Part shown: positions 58,701 through 63,121 of the stretch, piece after piece
How the letters are laid out: every line of letters starts with the position of its first letter
Numbering within the stretch: the first letter of the stretch is position 1
Assembly: GCA_002633005.1 (NCBI GenBank)
Contig: NMRA01000091.1
Location: forward strand, 951,974-1,015,973
Direction of reading: 5' to 3'
Length of the DNA stretch: 64,000 nucleotides
Origin: Phoronis australis
Taxonomy: Eukaryota; Phoronida; Phoronidae
Position numbers and translations under genes: made by a program
Notes under the pieces: generated by a model
What the model was told of the DNA's origin: nothing
Seen by the model: only the letters and a program-made list of their open reading frames with translations
Database searches by the model: none

Positions 58701-61700
58701 AAATGGGCTTTGCAACAGCCAAGTTAATGTGAAAGTAAACGAACATTTCGGGAACTGAATAAATGAGCTCAGGACATGTCCAGTTATCGTTGTACACATC
58801 CGCTAGATAGAAATATATGTTGAATGTGAAAAGTCGTTTCTACGATCTCCTGCGACAAATGCTCTTCGAAAGCGAAATATATCTTGGATTTAACATAAAT
58901 AGATGGATGTAACTTAAGCATGTCAAAATGAGCAACACAGAATCATATCTGTTAAAAATTCATTCTAGTTAAACGATATCCAGCTCAACTTAGCATTTTA
59001 GAACAAGTGCTTTCTTGTAACAAAATCTAAAGAATATTTATGGACCAAAGAATTGTTTTTTATTTTATACTACAGCAAAGTAGAAAAATTGAGAACACTA
59101 TCTCTAAAAAATCTTTTCGTTATCTTACCAGATCAGAATTACAAAGGGGCCACTGGCTTCTCGTTTAAACAGAAGCGAATAGAGAGGTTCGGTAAAAAGA
59201 CATGAATGTGAATTTCGACGAAAACTTAATTGCGCGCGTCGATTCACGTGAACAATGGGCTACGCAACAGCTAAATGTTTAAGTGAATATGAAAGTAAGC
59301 GTGAACTGAATAATGAGCACAGGGTGTCCAGTTATTGTGGGCCTATTACATGTAAGCTAATTTACTGCTAATGCAACTTCTTTCACGTGAAGAAAGTCAT
59401 TTCCAGTAACTCCTGCGAGAAAGCTGGTTAACTCTTAAAATGCGATCTCAATTTCAATTACAGTTTAAAATTACTGGATGCATGTACATTAACCATATAA
59501 AAATAACACAGGGTATAATCTGTTAAAAATCCATTCCAGTTCAATGATATTCAGGGAATCTCAGCAGAATAAAGCTTTTGAAAAAGTGCTTTCCTACAAC
59601 TTAAGTTAAGTACATTTATAGATAAAACAATCGTGTTCGTTTCGTAGTGAAGCAAAGGAGAAGGACTGAGAACCCTATCAAAAATAAGTCTTTTCGATAT
59701 CTTACCAAATAAGAATTGAAAAGGCAGTGGCGGATGTAGAGGGGGGCCAGGGGGACATGGCCCCCCTGAAATATCCCAGATTCCATTCGGCAGTACGGGG
59801 TTGCGAATGCCTAAGGGGCAAAATCCTAATAGTATGCCCTGGTCCTCCCTAACCCAAAATCCTGGATCCGCCCATGAAAGGGTCACAGGTTTCGTGTTTA
59901 AATGACGTGAATATCCCTGTTTTCGCGTGAAATACTCCAACACTATCTGGTTTATGTCACAGCCAACAATGGCAATCGCTACGCGGAATTATACATGCGT
60001 AAAAATTCACATCCACGTCGCTTTGCAAAACTTCTCGTATATCAGAGAGCTTTTGCAAAACCACGTGGACGTGAATTATGACTCATATAAAATACCGCAT
60101 CATTCACGCCAATTATCAATTACTAATACTTTTTCTAAAACGTGGATGCTATATTTCGGTTCACACGTCAACAGAATTGTTATCTTATAGCACCTCCCGC
60201 GCTAGCCAGGAGTCCAGTAATGTACTCGGCTGTTACATGCAGTAATGTTGAAAATATTCACGTGACGAATGAGGGTGACGATCCGCACTTCGAGTGTCGC
60301 TTGTGGGCATCGAGCGGGCATTGCACAGGTGCTGTTGCAGGCCTTTGTAGAAGAACGTGCGAATGTGAAAAATGTAAGTGTCCGCTGGCTGGTGTCCGTG
60401 CACATGTTATCATTATTTCGATCAGACAGAACCCACCACAAGATCTTTTCCAACATCGCTTAACTTAGCGAGAAAATTAATATTCTGATAGTCTCATAAC
60501 TAACTTTGAGTGTTAGTTAAATACATACAAGTTTCCTAGTAAAGATCTTTGTTGAAAAAGGATACTATTCTAATAGTACTATGGCGACTAGTATCGGCGT
60601 GTTATCGTTATAAGGCCGTTGTGTATATTATTTTTGTATTATTATTCACAGATAACGCCGTCTTAAGATCAAACGCCGTCCTTTTAATGAAGGTCTATCA
60701 TATTTATTTTGTCGATAGAACCATTCTTTGTTGATTGGCCCGAATCCCTTGATACTGATGTCAATTCAGAATCTTGTCTTATTTCCTTTGTGAATAGTTT
60801 ATACTTCAAATTTTATGGAGATGCAACGATACAATTGCCTTGCTCCTCCCAAACGAGGGAAGACCATGTCTAAAAGGGGCCTGACCCCTTAATATCAAAA
60901 GGCTAAATGTCATTAACAACCACGTTTGACGCTCGGCAAGGATAATTTTACAGGAGGTTTTATCTAAATGTATTGATCCACTGTAGGCCATATTGAAAGA
61001 CCTTTGAATCTCGCTTTACTAATGTCTGCCCTTTTTTCGAACCGAGTTCTCTTCATGGTAACTGTTGCAGAATCTGAATGCATTGCGCATTATTGAAGAG
61101 AAAGCCAGTCATAATTGTGACAGCATTTGAGCAGCCGATGGGCAGTGCAATGTAAATCACTTTGCGTCAAAAATTGTTGGCTCGCTAAGGGCGCATTGCG
61201 CGGTCCTAAGTAAGCTGTGTACTTAAATAAGATACATTCGATTGTGAGATCCCGCAGGTAATCAACTCCGTGATTAGGCCCTCTGATCATGACCGGCCCC
61301 TTAAAAGTTATCTGTAAAAATATTAAAGGTGAATCCAAGGATGCATTTAAGGGGACCACCCCAAGGTCTGGTAACTGACAGTTATTTTTTTCCCATGTTT
61401 CTCTGTGGGTCTTCTCCCAACAGTCCAGTCCCCACGTTTATTCAAGTTGCCACCGTGTTATCCCGTCGCCTGAATATTTTCGAGGAAATGGTGGCCACGT
61501 GCCTCACGGCTACCGCTTCCTATGAACCTGGCACTTCTTGAAGCATACCATAGAGTCGATCACGCGTGACTGAAATTGCAAAGTGCACGCTTGTGAGTTG
61601 TTTGGATTCAATTTTCCGGTTTCTTACTGTGAACCATAGGTCTTAGTGTACATCATAGGCATTTTGTTTAATGCAAACGAACGAAAGTTCAGCACTTTAT

Positions 61701-63121
61701 TCACCAAACAGGTTTCAAAGGTTTGCCGTCAAATCGCCCTTAAGGTTGTCAAAATGTATTTTTGGTCATACATGCATTTTGTGCGGATATGTAACACAAT
61801 AAATATTGCAGCACTGTTCATTTGGGCAATTGTGACACACAGATCAAAAAAGTACGGCCCTAAAAGGCACCCATCCCTTGGCGATGGTGAACAATTTGGT
61901 TTCCCAGAAGAAAATGGTTGTTTTCACATAATCGAATAATTTTTAAAGTCAAATGTAGATTGTCAAAGGCATGGCACACTTCACACATTTATCAGGTTGT
62001 GTGGACTACAATATTTTTTTCCATATAAATCAAAACGTACATGCAGCGCTAAAGATCTTTTGGGCTGTGGAACTATTATGATTATTTACATACAAAATGG
62101 GTCAACATCCACCTAATGGCTAGACTCTACCCACATTCTGTATGCTGTGGGCCTCAATGCAATTGATGCGATCTCAAAAAGTGCTTTGTGTTTGCTTAGT
62201 AGTTAACCCGTTTCAATGTCAGGCTACGACGTCGACGAAAGACATTGTCGTGCCAAAGCTGAGAAGGGAGGTTGTTCCCCAAAGTCACAGGATGATAAGA
62301 CCTGGATGAATGTTCACTGCCGAAAGACGTGTGGACTTTGCAGAAGTAATGGAGGTTCGTTAATAAAAACATTTGTTTCTACTGTCACCTACCAACCTAA
62401 ATAATTTCCCACTATCATGGCACAAAGTTTGGCAAACCCGTATACTTCGAAATTCTTCTATGCATCCCTAAGGCGGTATACTCCACCAAATCGATCTAAC
62501 TGGGGTTTTGTAGATTATCTGGTTGGTTTGACAACCACTTTACGCTTAAAAGGTAGACAATTTTTGTTTAGCAGGCGCATTTGGTAGAGTTTGACACCAT
62601 CTTGCAATTTGAGAGGGGTCCGAGTGTAACAAACTGGACAAGCTTCGTCAAAACCGTGCCAACGACTAACATATGCTCAACAAATATAATTGTCTGTTTT
62701 ATTCAAATTTTAAGGCAATGAAATATAATTTTGATGAAATTTCAGTAGCAGCCTGGTTTGACTGTTTTAAGTTGATGTTAACTATTCATTTGAGAACGTT
62801 GGCCCAGGTGGTGAAAAAATACAGTCACAATGGGGCTTCGTTGTCTGTAAACAGGACGGATTGAATCACGTAGTCTTACATACGATAAGTAGCTGGCTCT
62901 TATTTACAATGATCTTCTCACAGTTCCCCAGTATGCCCCAGCCAGAGCTCCAGTAAAGATCAATACTTCATCACCGGGTACCGATTGCAGCACTGCTACA
63001 AATAATCATGTCTCGAAAGGACTAGATCCCGACTCTGAGTGCAAAATTTGGGCCGCAGATGGACATTGTTCGACATCTTACGTTAAGGAAGAATGCAAGA
63101 AAACCTGTGAATGCTGCAAAT
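16653..63121 (+). CDS. Secreted pseudo-astacin with 12 ShK domains (18 exons, 3' partial)
   Basis: The 18 exons are: 16653-16742, 19029-19158, 21213-21336, 21992-22086, 24135-24331, 27354-27548, 29424-29532, 30642-30767, 39753-39884, 40385-40736, 45021-45281, 48587-48727, 49044-49190, 57321-57477, 58340-58476, 60191-60373, 62223-62354 and 62924-63121. All have GT-AG borders and matching phases, giving about 940 residues. Order: signal peptide, propeptide to RKKR at 118-121, astacin domain to Cys312, EGF-like module, 12 ShK domains. Zinc ligands His218, His222 and His228 are kept, as are four astacin cysteines (166, 188, 210, 312), but HExxH is H-T-L-G-H (Thr219) and the Met-turn is S-L-M-H-F-G (Phe274). 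Family knowledge: these two positions are the general base and the transition-state Tyr. Inference: secreted, zinc-binding, catalytically dead, perhaps a scaffold or binding protein. The 3' end lies beyond the window. Confidence 0.9.
16743..19028. other. Intron 1
   Basis: It holds a tRNA-derived SINE at 17770-18005 and otherwise unrecognised AT-rich sequence. Small ORFs here (17105-17395, 18266-18544) show no domain. Confidence 0.6.
17770..18005 (-). mobile_element. tRNA-derived SINE, family 1
   Basis: On the minus strand it reads a tRNA-like head (GGGGCCTGGTTGATAAG as A box, GGTTCGAGTCCCACC as B box), then a unique body with CCAGGTTTCTAGCTC and ACGTGTATCAGACC. It matches the 36.7-kb copy closely. 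The B box matches the RNA polymerase III consensus. It is not a functional tRNA, because the acceptor stem does not pair. Confidence 0.8.
19029..19158 (+). CDS. Exon 2: propeptide, first half
   Basis: Acceptor TTCTGCAG and donor TCAG|GTAAAT bound 43 codons plus one base, starting GNCVSGLWFEKDPKV and ending QVFQEELVSAS. No catalytic motif is present. It is charged and helical-looking, as expected for a propeptide. Confidence 0.75.
19159..21212. other. Intron 2
   Basis: A GC-rich stretch at about 19390-19870 with repeated CACCGC and GGCGGTG words may be an old mobile element. A tRNA-headed repeat of about 780 bp follows at 20105-20885. Confidence 0.5.
20105..20885 (-). mobile_element. tRNA-headed dispersed repeat (family 2), copy A
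   Basis: The minus strand carries a tRNA-like piece at about 20155-20225 (A-box-like GGTGCAGTGGTAAAG, B-box-like GAGTTCGAGTCTG). On the plus strand, about 650 bp follow that match 43570-44350 over their length, ending in a G-run and C-run block. The pair defines one family. The tRNA-like part probably supplied the pol III promoter. Confidence 0.7.
21213..21336 (+). CDS. Exon 3: propeptide, second half
   Basis: Acceptor TTGGTTACAG and donor AAA|GTAAGC bound an exon that reads ENSSKQGKSLGNAEKADLVI, then LELDIFATVEQYLRKFIQSI. The astacin family usually has an F-x-G-D aspartate switch in the propeptide that caps the zinc. I do not see it; L-E-L-D-I is the closest piece. A latency switch would not be needed in an inactive enzyme. 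Confidence 0.75.
21992..22086 (+). CDS. Exon 4: RKKR site and start of the astacin domain
   Basis: The exon reads KSIRKKRTYSYGYGRLLWP, then NATIPYKIYPMQF, and leaves in phase 1 at TTTA|GTAAGT. RKKR (118-121) is a proprotein-convertase type site placed exactly before the mature domain. The W-P-x-x-x-I-P-Y pattern is the usual first strand of astacin catalytic domains. Confidence 0.9.
22087..24134. other. Intron 4
   Basis: Nothing recognised apart from a GGGGCTGGGG-containing stretch near 22320-22440 that may be a small foldback element. Confidence 0.5.
24135..24331 (+). CDS. Exon 5: astacin domain, N-terminal lobe
   Basis: The exon starts at AACAG|ACCAAAAGG and encodes residues 147-212: QKELQLLRIAMSQWEHFTC, then a segment ending GGCLSQIGYSQ, then HSPGCSN. 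The A-M-x-x-W/Y-x-x-x-T-C-I-x-F signature and the cysteines at 166, 188 and 210 match the first three of the four conserved astacin cysteines. Confidence 0.9.
25731..25967. mobile_element. MITE-like element with CAG-type inverted ends
   Basis: The left end CAGTGGCAGATCTAC and the reverse complement of the right end, CAGAGGCGGATCTAC, are imperfect inverted repeats. The inside has long G and C runs and no coding capacity. It is related in its ends to the element at 59725-59875. Ends beginning CAG with short inverted repeats are common in hAT-type non-autonomous elements. Confidence 0.65.
26000..26848 (+). pseudogene. LINE reverse transcriptase C-terminal remnant
   Basis: Early pieces in shifting frames read KYVGVMIDNNLW and LQTLYKSLIVTNLENGDVV; the longer frame (26294-26848) follows FQKLQSMAGTLIL and ends in a degraded tail. 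The order Y-V-G-V-x-I-D-x-x-L-W, a thumb-like A-x-x-x-x-L-Y-K-S-L block and Q-K-L-Q-x-x-A is typical of the end of non-LTR reverse transcriptases (Jockey/CR1-like). Stops and frameshifts show it is dead. Confidence 0.65.
27354..27548 (+). CDS. Exon 6: zinc-binding motif and Met-turn, catalytic residues lost
   Basis: Acceptor GTCGTTTCAG and donor TTAAAG|GTACTA bound exactly 65 codons (213-277). It reads YLHTLGHIIGLSHEFNSPDR, later DFTSLMHFGLK. The astacin signature HExxHxxGxxHE keeps all three histidines, the Gly and the final Glu, but the catalytic Glu is Thr (codon ACG at 27372-27374). The Met-turn S-x-M-H-Y is S-L-M-H-F. No stop or frameshift is present, so this is substitution in an intact exon, not decay. 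Confidence 0.92.
27549..29423. other. Intron 6
   Basis: It holds a 3 x 55-bp tandem repeat (28606-28770). The ORF at 29140-29412 just before exon 7 has no recognised domain and ends before the acceptor. Confidence 0.5.
28606..28770. repeat. Three tandem 55-bp units with internal inverted repeat
   Basis: Units begin at 28606, 28661 and 28716 and are nearly identical. Within each, GTGCAAG near the start pairs with CTTGCAC about 30 bp later, so every unit could fold as a stem. Confidence 0.9.
29424..29532 (+). CDS. Exon 7: end of the astacin domain
   Basis: After CGGCTCCCAG the frame reads TIFAKDKRNEELISTQAGKE, then IRFKDIKLVNLMYKCN, leaving in phase 1 at AACG|GTATGT. The final L-S-x-x-D-I-x-x-x-N-x-x-Y-x-C pattern of astacins is clear (FKDIKLVNLMYKC), giving the fourth conserved cysteine (312). 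The loop before it is shorter than usual. Confidence 0.85.
29533..30641. other. Intron 7
   Basis: AT-rich; no exon, repeat or element recognised. Confidence 0.5.
30642..30767 (+). CDS. Exon 8: EGF-like / cysteine-rich module
   Basis: The exon enters in phase 1 and reads AKCTADIRCSDGGFVNKDC, then KCFCKDGTNSCQEGG and a linker KLPTTGTG. The spacing C-x5-C-x(n)GG-x(n)-C-x-C-x-C-x5-C matches the small EGF-like module that commonly follows the astacin domain. The Gly/Thr/Pro linker leads to the ShK array. Confidence 0.85.
30980..32546 (+). pseudogene. Decayed multi-frame coding cluster, origin unknown
   Basis: Frames join end to end with shifts. 30980-31231 includes FLNKYSVIWLLHGRTESVKD and ends YVENVKCGF. 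31192-31587 includes FNYNLKVETNILTVCNKVYR and SPQGYLLYDACPI. Next comes a Trp/Cys-rich bit (VHMDWCCGNWFEIGC), then 31681-31872 and 31859-32071 (YVSWGITPSRPHTGIN). Finally 32364-32546 begins with a hydrophobic span (LVALELLFIVLITLAFWIF). Composition and length look like real protein, broken by frameshifts. I do not recognise the family; an insertion of mobile-element or viral origin is possible but unproven. Confidence 0.45.
32580..32682. repeat. (ATGT)n microsatellite
   Basis: Tetranucleotide ATGT/GTGT repeats run into an N gap; the true length is unknown. Confidence 0.95.
32683..32808. other. Assembly gap (N run)
   Basis: A 126-base run of N directly follows the microsatellite, which probably caused it. 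Confidence 1.
33403..33833. repeat. Near-identical duplicated segment joined by one N
   Basis: 33403-33617 and 33619-33833 match almost base for base from GTACTACACACTTTAAAAGC to CTGCTCAGCAGTTCA, with a single N at 33618. Unmerged alleles are likely. Confidence 0.8.
33834..34861. other. Intronic sequence, nothing recognised
   Basis: Short ORFs only. Confidence 0.4.
34862..35170 (-). pseudogene. THAP-like domain remnant
   Basis: The minus-strand frame reads SVPACPNSEALNKAGISFSR, then LPREPKMLRKWLMIVKNERY, and later HLSICGRLIVDSVFSEEF. The order VPxC, FxxLPxxPxxRKKW and CxxHFxxxxF is the C2CH THAP zinc finger, a DNA-binding module of animal regulators and P-element/Kolobok-type transposases. 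The C-x-x-H pair reads C-G-R-L, so the histidine ligand is lost, and the first cysteine spacing is irregular. It is probably a dead transposase N-terminus. No DDE part was seen nearby. Confidence 0.55.
36371..37041. repeat. Haplotype join within the Helitron-like copy
   Basis: A segment at 36375-36581 is repeated after the N at 36582: its first part at 36583-36658 and its second part at 36902-37041. The second version carries the SINE between them. The simplest reading is two alleles in series, one with and one without the SINE. Confidence 0.75.
36659..36901 (-). mobile_element. tRNA-derived SINE, family 1, with target-site duplication
   Basis: The element is flanked by TCTAAACTTCAA on both sides (36647-36658 and 36902-36913). 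The minus strand has the tRNA-like head (TGGCCTGGTTGATAAG, GGTTCAAGTCCCACC), the family body and a (TA)n tail next to the left duplication. The empty site is present once at 36441-36452 in the other haplotype segment. Confidence 0.88.
37484..38814 (+). mobile_element. Helitron-like non-autonomous element, copy b
   Basis: It starts directly after copy a with three tandem head units (near 37490, 37550 and 37613). It has the same body subrepeats, ends with the inverse head piece CGCGCAGAGT and hairpin (TTGTCAC GGC GTGACAA), and stops at CTAG (38811-38814) before T. It lies head to tail with copy a without spacer. Confidence 0.7.
38815..39752. other. End of intron 8
   Basis: Nothing recognised. 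Confidence 0.4.
39753..39884 (+). CDS. Exon 9: ShK domain 1
   Basis: Phase 1 in and out (TTTCAG|GATATTG ... AAAG|GTAAGT). It reads YCENRHGDETCSILAFAWFC, then DHFPAYMMSECTQACGFC and a charged tail. The six cysteines show canonical C4-x3-C5-x2-C6 spacing. Confidence 0.9.
39885..40384. other. Intron 9
   Basis: AT-rich; nothing recognised. Confidence 0.5.
40385..40736 (+). CDS. Exon 10: ShK domains 2 and 3, assembled with an 88-nt artefact
   Basis: The first domain reads VCKNLWNSTECDVYANFGYC, then RTSKEWMVAHCRQSCGIC. The second reads SSCTNQYKDDAKCYAYALGG, then EC, NIKWMYKNCRRACGIC and QGLPGG. The part coding the start of the second domain appears twice (40506-40592 and 40594-40680) with a single N at 40593. 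Dropping one 88-nt copy restores an 88-codon exon with phase 1 at both ends, so the real exon is 264 nt. The two versions differ by one Gly/Ser change. Confidence 0.88.
40506..40680. repeat. Duplicated half-exon joined by one N
   Basis: Two 87-nt copies that begin CACAGACTC and end AATATCAA flank the N at 40593. As real sequence this would break the frame of an otherwise intact gene. Confidence 0.85.
41590..42371 (+). pseudogene. Tx1/L1-like LINE, reverse transcriptase C-terminal part
   Basis: The frame at 41603-42043 reads SWSRRNLKPFGRVTVIKTLT, then LNFLLSSLPNPPVKVLNELN, and CLALDRRGLHMINMHTFSKA. The W-x-x-R-x-L-x-x-x-G-R-x-x-V-I-K-T and G-G-L-x-M-x-N-x-x-x-F-x-K-A-L-K pattern is the connection region of L1/Tx1-type LINE polymerases. 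Downstream sequence continues with frameshifts and stops up to a TTAA insertion site. Confidence 0.75.
42181..43097. repeat. LINE segment repeated around a single N
   Basis: The segment starting GTATACCTCTGATGCTGATT occurs at 42181-42371 and again from 42904. The first is followed by the TTAA element, the second by uninterrupted LINE. It is interpreted as two alleles in series. Confidence 0.8.
42372..42902 (+). mobile_element. Left end of a TTAA-flanked DNA element inserted in the LINE
   Basis: From TTAA at 42372-42375 the sequence GAGTGACTCCATATAAAAAC onward matches 52756-53285 at high identity. It breaks off at the single N at 42903. The other haplotype segment after the N shows the same LINE sequence with an uninterrupted TTAA at 43094-43097. 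Confidence 0.8.
43098..43489 (+). pseudogene. Tx1/L1-like LINE, C-terminal zinc-knuckle domain
   Basis: The frame reads WEIGLGDNLDWKKIYALPYE, then WFQFKILLRIIATNTFLVKI and NLCPFCTEGPETLSHLFWD. The W-F-Q-x-x-I-L-x-R-I-x-x-T-N-x-F-L and C-x-x-C-x7-H-x-F-W pattern is the zf-RVT tail of LINE reverse transcriptases. It ends early compared with the copy at 47.2 kb. Confidence 0.8.
43570..44350 (-). mobile_element. tRNA-headed dispersed repeat (family 2), copy B
   Basis: It matches 20105-20885. The minus strand has the tRNA-like head near 43625-43695 (GGTGTAGTGCTAAAG, GAGTTCGAGTCTG). The plus-strand tail ends in GGCGGCCGAGGGGGGCCC. Divergence from copy A is moderate, so both are old. Confidence 0.7.
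45021..45281 (+). CDS. Exon 11: ShK domains 4 and 5 with wide final spacing
   Basis: Phase 1 at both ends. The first domain reads LCKNVHSSEDECVQDAHYGL, then CGSNNRWMVMKCMKACHHFLC. The second reads GCDNKYGDQCTAWAQSGQC, then FFMFYYCEKACSEYLC. Both have C4-x3-C5-x4-C6 rather than the usual x2, so the two domains share a derived feature and probably arose together. With exon 10 this is one of two exons that hold a domain pair. Confidence 0.9.
45407..45880. repeat. Near-identical duplicated segment joined by one N
   Basis: 45407-45642 and 45644-45880 share CGATAGCGTATTGTTTTTTG through the Helitron-like head, with one N at 45643. Small indels separate them. Probably unmerged alleles. Confidence 0.8.
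45815..47137 (+). mobile_element. Helitron-like non-autonomous element, copy c
   Basis: Head units start near 45818 and 45900 (a further head at 45592 belongs to the other haplotype segment). The body has the same GGTCATTnGGTGCA-type subrepeats. The tail has ACGCGCAGAGT and a hairpin (TTGTCAC CCC GTGACAA), ending CTAG at 47134-47137 before T. The right end lies directly against LINE coding sequence. Confidence 0.7.
47138..47580 (+). pseudogene. Tx1/L1-like LINE, C-terminal fragment
   Basis: It reads VRLRWFQFRINHRLIGTNSY, then SLCSFCEQHEETILHLYW and, after a frameshift near 47340, LILFLAKIHSYRQRLQKANP. This is the same zf-RVT tail as at 43.3 kb from a related but different copy. It starts abruptly at the Helitron-like end. 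Confidence 0.75.
47640..47815. repeat. GCCGAC-rich stretch with a perfect 11-bp hairpin
   Basis: CCGGTCGGCTA (47672-47682) and TAGCCGACCGG (47688-47698) form a perfect stem with a 5-nt loop. The following 110 bp repeat GCCGAC/GTCGGC words. It is non-coding and probably the end of a small mobile element. Confidence 0.6.
47816..48586. other. End of intron 11
   Basis: Nothing recognised. Confidence 0.4.
48587..48727 (+). CDS. Exon 12: ShK domain 6
   Basis: Acceptor CTTCTTACAG and donor ATAG|GTACTA, phase 1 both sides. It reads ETAPYDPCVNKLSDKECNEE, then MVATCGSKISTNAQCYRTC and SGC. Six cysteines; the fourth cysteine segment is shorter than in its neighbours. Confidence 0.85.
   Translation, partial: KRLHMIHVLINYQTKNVTRKWLQLVEVKFRPMLNVTELAADVVEMK
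48728..49043. other. Intron 12
   Basis: Short; nothing recognised. Confidence 0.6.
49044..49190 (+). CDS. Exon 13: ShK domain 7
   Basis: Phase 1 at both ends. It reads DDCINLDADDICWDLAVKGR, then CELSVEAKRRCRRSCTGC. Six cysteines in canonical order. The basic stretch before C4 is typical of ShK helices. Confidence 0.85.
49555..50060. repeat. 50-bp minisatellite, about ten units
   Basis: Units such as GATATGGCCATCGTGGTGAC plus AGCGATGGTCCTGGTTATGA recur exactly every 50 bp (for example ctgatatgg at 49622, 49722, 49822). The period is not a multiple of three and frames are not conserved, so it is not coding. Confidence 0.9.
50300..50364. other. Assembly gap (N run)
   Basis: A 65-base N run follows a GATGGTGGT-rich stretch. 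Confidence 1.
52756..56250 (+). mobile_element. 3.5-kb DNA transposon flanked by TTAA
   Basis: The left end reads TTAA-GAGTGACTCCATATAAAAAC (TTAA 52756-52759). The right end read in reverse is TTAA-GAGGCAGTCCATATAATA (TTAA 56247-56250). The inverted similarity continues with GTCTATAC..CAAAAT and ACATGrGT. A second copy of the left end sits at 42372, also starting at TTAA. A TTAA target is known for piggyBac and Kolobok superfamilies; GAG termini would suit Kolobok, but no transposase core was recognised to decide. It carries a spliced minus-strand gene. Confidence 0.7.
54601..55341 (-). CDS. Spliced gene inside the TTAA element (element-borne protein, partial model)
   Basis: Minus strand. 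Exon A ends at 55105 (GAGTCAG|GTAATG) after FILHKIRSQKLCALVSYVKD and EYGLVLPRVGEFLTEQDQSW. Exon B is 55024-54730, reading RYDLSESQNGKDLCDRKIAP, then YVYACSVDATKSFPKYSVPG and YSTQGIRVWRSFHVGDG before GTAAGT. Exon C starts at 54664 with MADFQHQELRLALDLVKSLT. Junction phases match. The FSE/LSE-x-Q-x-GKD-x-CDR block and GIRVW-x-x-x-x-x-G-x-GK resemble a multi-copy, uncharacterised transposon-associated protein family of invertebrates; I recall it from memory and cannot name it. First and last exons are uncertain, and frames after 54600 are broken. Confidence 0.55.
56300..56780. repeat. 40-bp minisatellite followed by TGCAAAC/TTGCGGCAA foldback words
   Basis: From about 56320, units like GTTTCCTGCAACTTTCCCGC plus AAACACTTTTTCACCAATAAA repeat some seven times with decay. 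From 56600 the words CTGCAAAC, TTTGCAGC, GCCGCAAG and CTTGCGGC alternate in both orientations. It lies directly outside the TTAA element's right end. Confidence 0.75.
57321..57477 (+). CDS. Exon 14: ShK domain 8 with phase 2 exit
   Basis: Acceptor TCCTGGTAG. It reads DCLDTSPACGANHMLGLCGL, then KKDCKKTCGFC, and a linker PTKYKQALHDANTR, leaving at ACAAG|GTTTGT in phase 2. It is the only module exon that does not end in phase 1; the next exon compensates. Confidence 0.82.
57478..58339. other. Intron 14
   Basis: Nothing recognised. Confidence 0.5.
58340..58476 (+). CDS. Exon 15: ShK domain 9
   Basis: Enters in phase 2 (GATACAG|ATTCTGC) and leaves in phase 1. It reads FCKDDIDVSLYGERTCQKYF, then DQGECAKNEWVRNNCKRTC and GRCLDI. 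Six cysteines, canonical spacing. Confidence 0.88.
58670..59724. repeat. Diverged tandem duplication within intron 15
   Basis: About 58670-59190 and 59235-59724 share ordered blocks, for example ATCTGTTAAAAATTCATTC / ATCTGTTAAAAATCCATTC and CTTTTCGTTATCTTACCAGA / CTTTTCGATATCTTACCAAA. Both alleles-in-series signs (single N, near identity) are absent, so this is a real, older duplication. Confidence 0.75.
59725..59875. mobile_element. MITE-like element with CAG-type inverted ends
   Basis: The left end is CAGTGGCGGATGTAG; the right end in reverse is CATGGGCGGATCCAGG. G and C runs lie inside. Flanks GAAAAGG and GAAAGGG look like a decayed 7-8 bp target duplication. The first copy of the intron duplication (near 59152) lacks it, giving a paralogous empty site. 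Confidence 0.7.
60191..60373 (+). CDS. Exon 16: linker and ShK domain 10
   Basis: Phase 1 both sides. A linker APPALARSPVMYSAV precedes TCSNVENIHVTNEGDDPHFE, then CRLWASSGHC, LCRRTC and E-C. The last cysteine follows C5 after one residue instead of two. The exon ends AAAT|GTAAGT: the T is the first base of a Cys codon completed by exon 17. Confidence 0.88.
60374..62222. other. Intron 16
   Basis: AT-rich; nothing recognised. Confidence 0.5.
62223..62354 (+). CDS. Exon 17: ShK domain 11 beginning on a split Cys codon
   Basis: Acceptor CAATGTCAG gives T|GC, Cys, then YDVDERHCRAKAEKGGC, SPKSQDDKTWMNVHC, RKTC and GLC, with linker RSNGG and a phase 1 exit. The first of its six cysteines is encoded across the intron, so domains 10 and 11 are almost without spacer. 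Confidence 0.88.
62355..62923. other. Intron 17
   Basis: Nothing recognised. Confidence 0.5.
62924..63121 (+). CDS. Exon 18: linker and ShK domain 12, gene continues
   Basis: Acceptor CTTCTCACAG. The linker VPQYAPARAPVKINTSSPG leads to DCSTATNNHVSKGLDPDSEC, then KIWAADGHC, ECKKTCECC and K, ending AAAT|GTAAGA. It parallels exon 16 in linker, in the N-x-H-V, G-x-D-P-x-x-E-C and W-A-x-x-G-H-C blocks and in the split Cys at the exit. A following exon like exon 17 is expected beyond the window. Confidence 0.88.

Noticed and set aside
39753-63121. ShK exons as venom potassium-channel toxin genes
   Set aside because: They are modules of one large spliced secreted protein joined to an astacin domain, with no single-domain precursor structure; no evidence of a toxin role.
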